Assembly (NCBI GenBank): GCA_022567055.1
Contig: JADFHU010000068.1
Location: forward strand, 1 to 13,206
DNA length: 13,206 nucleotides
DNA from: Planctomycetota bacterium
Lineage (GTDB): Bacteria; Planctomycetota; Phycisphaerae; Sedimentisphaerales; Anaerobacaceae
Direction: 5' to 3'
A program made the position numbers and the translations under genes. Shown in pieces: positions 13,081 to 13,206 of this stretch (positions are counted from its first letter, which is position 1; the number at the start of each line of letters is the position of its first letter). A model generated the notes under the pieces. It did no database searches and was not told the DNA's origin. It saw only the letters and a list, made by a program, of their open reading frames with translations.

Positions 13081-13206
13081 ATGCCAAGGATCGAGTCTCT
13101 GGGGCACGTTGGGATCTACGCCGAGGACCTGATGAAGCAGCGGGACTTCTACACCCGCGTCTTGGGCCTAACGATCGCGGACGAGGACCTAGAAGAGCGG
13201 GGGATG
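13081..13206 (+). CDS. VOC family (glyoxalase/dioxygenase-like) protein, 5' part
   Basis: The first 42 residues of a vicinal-oxygen-chelate fold protein, cut by the window edge. MPRIESLGHVGIYAEDLMKQ is the first beta-alpha unit, with His at the usual first metal-ligand position (HVGI), and RDFYTRVLGL is the signature helix FYxxVLGL. This fold includes glyoxalase I, extradiol dioxygenases and antibiotic-binding proteins, and the fragment is too short to choose. GGAGG at 13067-13071 lies 9 bases before ATG 13081; an in-frame ATG at 13072 abuts the ribosome site and is less likely. A perfect TATAAT at 13026-13031 could be a -10 box, but no -35 partner is seen. Confidence 0.85.
   Translation, partial: MPRIESLGHVGIYAEDLMKQRDFYTRVLGLTIADEDLEERGM

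Overview
The window reads as bacterial chromosome with dense, mostly short-gapped genes, Shine-Dalgarno sites, sigma70-like promoters and factor-independent terminators. It appears to be two blocks of different character joined near position 9705. The left block (1-9704) has moderate GC and uneven codon third positions. The right block (9705-13206) is clearly GC-richer: by hand count 9301-9360 is about 38% GC and 10441-10500 about 63%. PdxB and PilZ on the left suggest a Gram-negative-type bacterium that makes PLP by the DXP-dependent route. The right block (PepA, molybdenum hydroxylase, VOC protein) resembles gene sets common in environmental bacteria such as Chloroflexota, but I cannot assign either taxon from sequence alone.

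Layout of the left block: the 3' end of an unidentified gene (3-164); a gap with a bidirectional terminator (362-399); a minus-strand PilZ protein (498-815); minus-strand tsaD (1034-2065), with a promoter so close to its ATG that the mRNA may be leaderless; then a rightward pair pdxB-folP (2323-4328) joined by a GTGA overlap and closed by a good terminator. Next comes a four-gene operon (4532-8484): a YtrA-type GntR repressor, a six-TM ABC-2 permease, a second permease with a large beta-rich extracytoplasmic domain, and an ATPase. Its promoter carries a perfect 9-bp inverted repeat over the -10 box, which fits autorepression, and the repressor appears to start at an ATT codon. A convergent EVE-domain gene (8492-8950) follows, with a near-consensus promoter, then a small hypothetical gene (9307-9546) and a terminator. 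Heptamer repeat tracts occur in the tsaD/pdxB gap (two) and in the leader of the ABC operon (one).

Layout of the right block: a PepA leucyl aminopeptidase lacking its N-terminal domain begins abruptly at about 9705, immediately beside what looks like the 3' end of a minus-strand gene. It is followed by the molybdopterin-binding large subunit of a xanthine-dehydrogenase-family enzyme (10738-13002) and the start of a VOC/glyoxalase protein cut by the window edge. The junction could be a misassembly or a genuine rearrangement.

The most interesting candidate system is the ABC operon: a self-regulated exporter-like or envelope-stress module whose second permease carries a propeller-like domain, paired with an ATPase that has Asp at the usual catalytic Glu position.
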